This document shows, piece after piece, positions 12,043-12,145 of a stretch of DNA of 12,145 nucleotides. The DNA is from an uncultured Acidimicrobiaceae bacterium (GTDB taxonomy: Bacteria > Actinomycetota > Acidimicrobiia > Acidimicrobiales > Ilumatobacteraceae): contig CAIVDG010000186.1 in assembly GCA_903904615.1 (NCBI GenBank), positions 1 through 12,145 of the forward strand, read 5' to 3'. Made by a program: the position numbers and the translations under genes. The notes beneath the pieces were generated by a model. The model worked only from the letters and a program-made list of their open reading frames with translations, was not told the origin of the DNA and ran no database searches. Within the stretch, counting starts at the first letter, position 1. Each line of letters starts with the position of its first letter.

Positions 12043-12145
12043 TGCGCGCCTCCTGCTGCTTCAAGTGCTCCACCCACGCGGAACATTGCTGCTTCGCCAA
12101 GTGCTGGTGCAAGAACTTGCATACCAACGGGCAAGTTGTGAGCGC
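12039..12145 (-). CDS. gatA: Asp/Glu-tRNA amidotransferase subunit A, C-terminal end (truncated by window edge)
   Basis: Only the last 34 residues are present. They read HNLPVGMQVLAPALGEAAMF and continue RVGGALEAAGGAQ. LPVGMQVLAP is the typical ending of GatA, the amidase-signature subunit that hydrolyses glutamine to supply ammonia to GatB. The TGA stop overlaps the gatB ATG by 4 bp, the standard gatA-gatB arrangement. The catalytic Ser-Ser-Lys part lies outside the window. Confidence 0.9.
   Translation of the reverse strand, partial: AHNLPVGMQVLAPALGEAAMFRVGGALEAAGGAQ

Overview
The window reads as one stretch of a bacterial chromosome of moderate G+C. It is probably actinobacterial, and an aquatic Acidimicrobiia-type lineage is my best guess. 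The reasons are an RDD protein, a DUF3054 protein, an inositol-phosphate synthase, YbjN-like domains of actinobacterial type, an actinobacterial-type LexA box, and several genes whose start codon lies 6-7 nt after a TANNNT -10 box, as in leaderless transcription. The taxonomic call is inference. I saw no rRNA, tRNA, CRISPR array, IS element or prophage gene. Coding density is high, and no stretch over 300 bases lacks a gene.

Layout. Left part, 1-3039: a truncated RDD membrane protein on minus, then on plus a haloalkane-dehalogenase-like hydrolase, inositol-3-phosphate synthase, and a DUF3054 membrane protein whose TTG start overlaps the synthase stop. Middle, 3030-6506, all minus: a four-gene block with no assigned function. 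It holds two paralogous proteins of about 400 residues (5277-6506 and 3426-4634), each looking like two DnaN sliding-clamp-like domains followed by a YbjN/secretion-chaperone-like domain in place of the third clamp domain. Two small unknown proteins (137 and 128 aa) go with them. Between the paralogs is a 229-bp gap holding a near-consensus LexA/SOS box (5253-5268), a candidate promoter, a possible 12-codon leader ORF and mutually exclusive short pairings. Right part, 6592-12145, all minus: ilvD (Fe-S dihydroxy-acid dehydratase), an EfeU/FTR1 iron permease behind nested TTAGG/CCTAA palindromes, an acyl-CoA dehydrogenase, gatB, and the C-terminal end of gatA.

How the genes may work together. 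gatA and gatB overlap by 4 bp and encode the tRNA-dependent amidotransferase; the acyl-CoA dehydrogenase follows 30 bp later. The iron permease lies 31 bp upstream of ilvD, an Fe-S enzyme. The strongest candidate for an undescribed system is 3030-6506: a clamp-like/YbjN paralog pair with two small partners, of which the three distal genes look DNA-damage inducible. The clamp assignment rests on motif reading alone and needs structure prediction.
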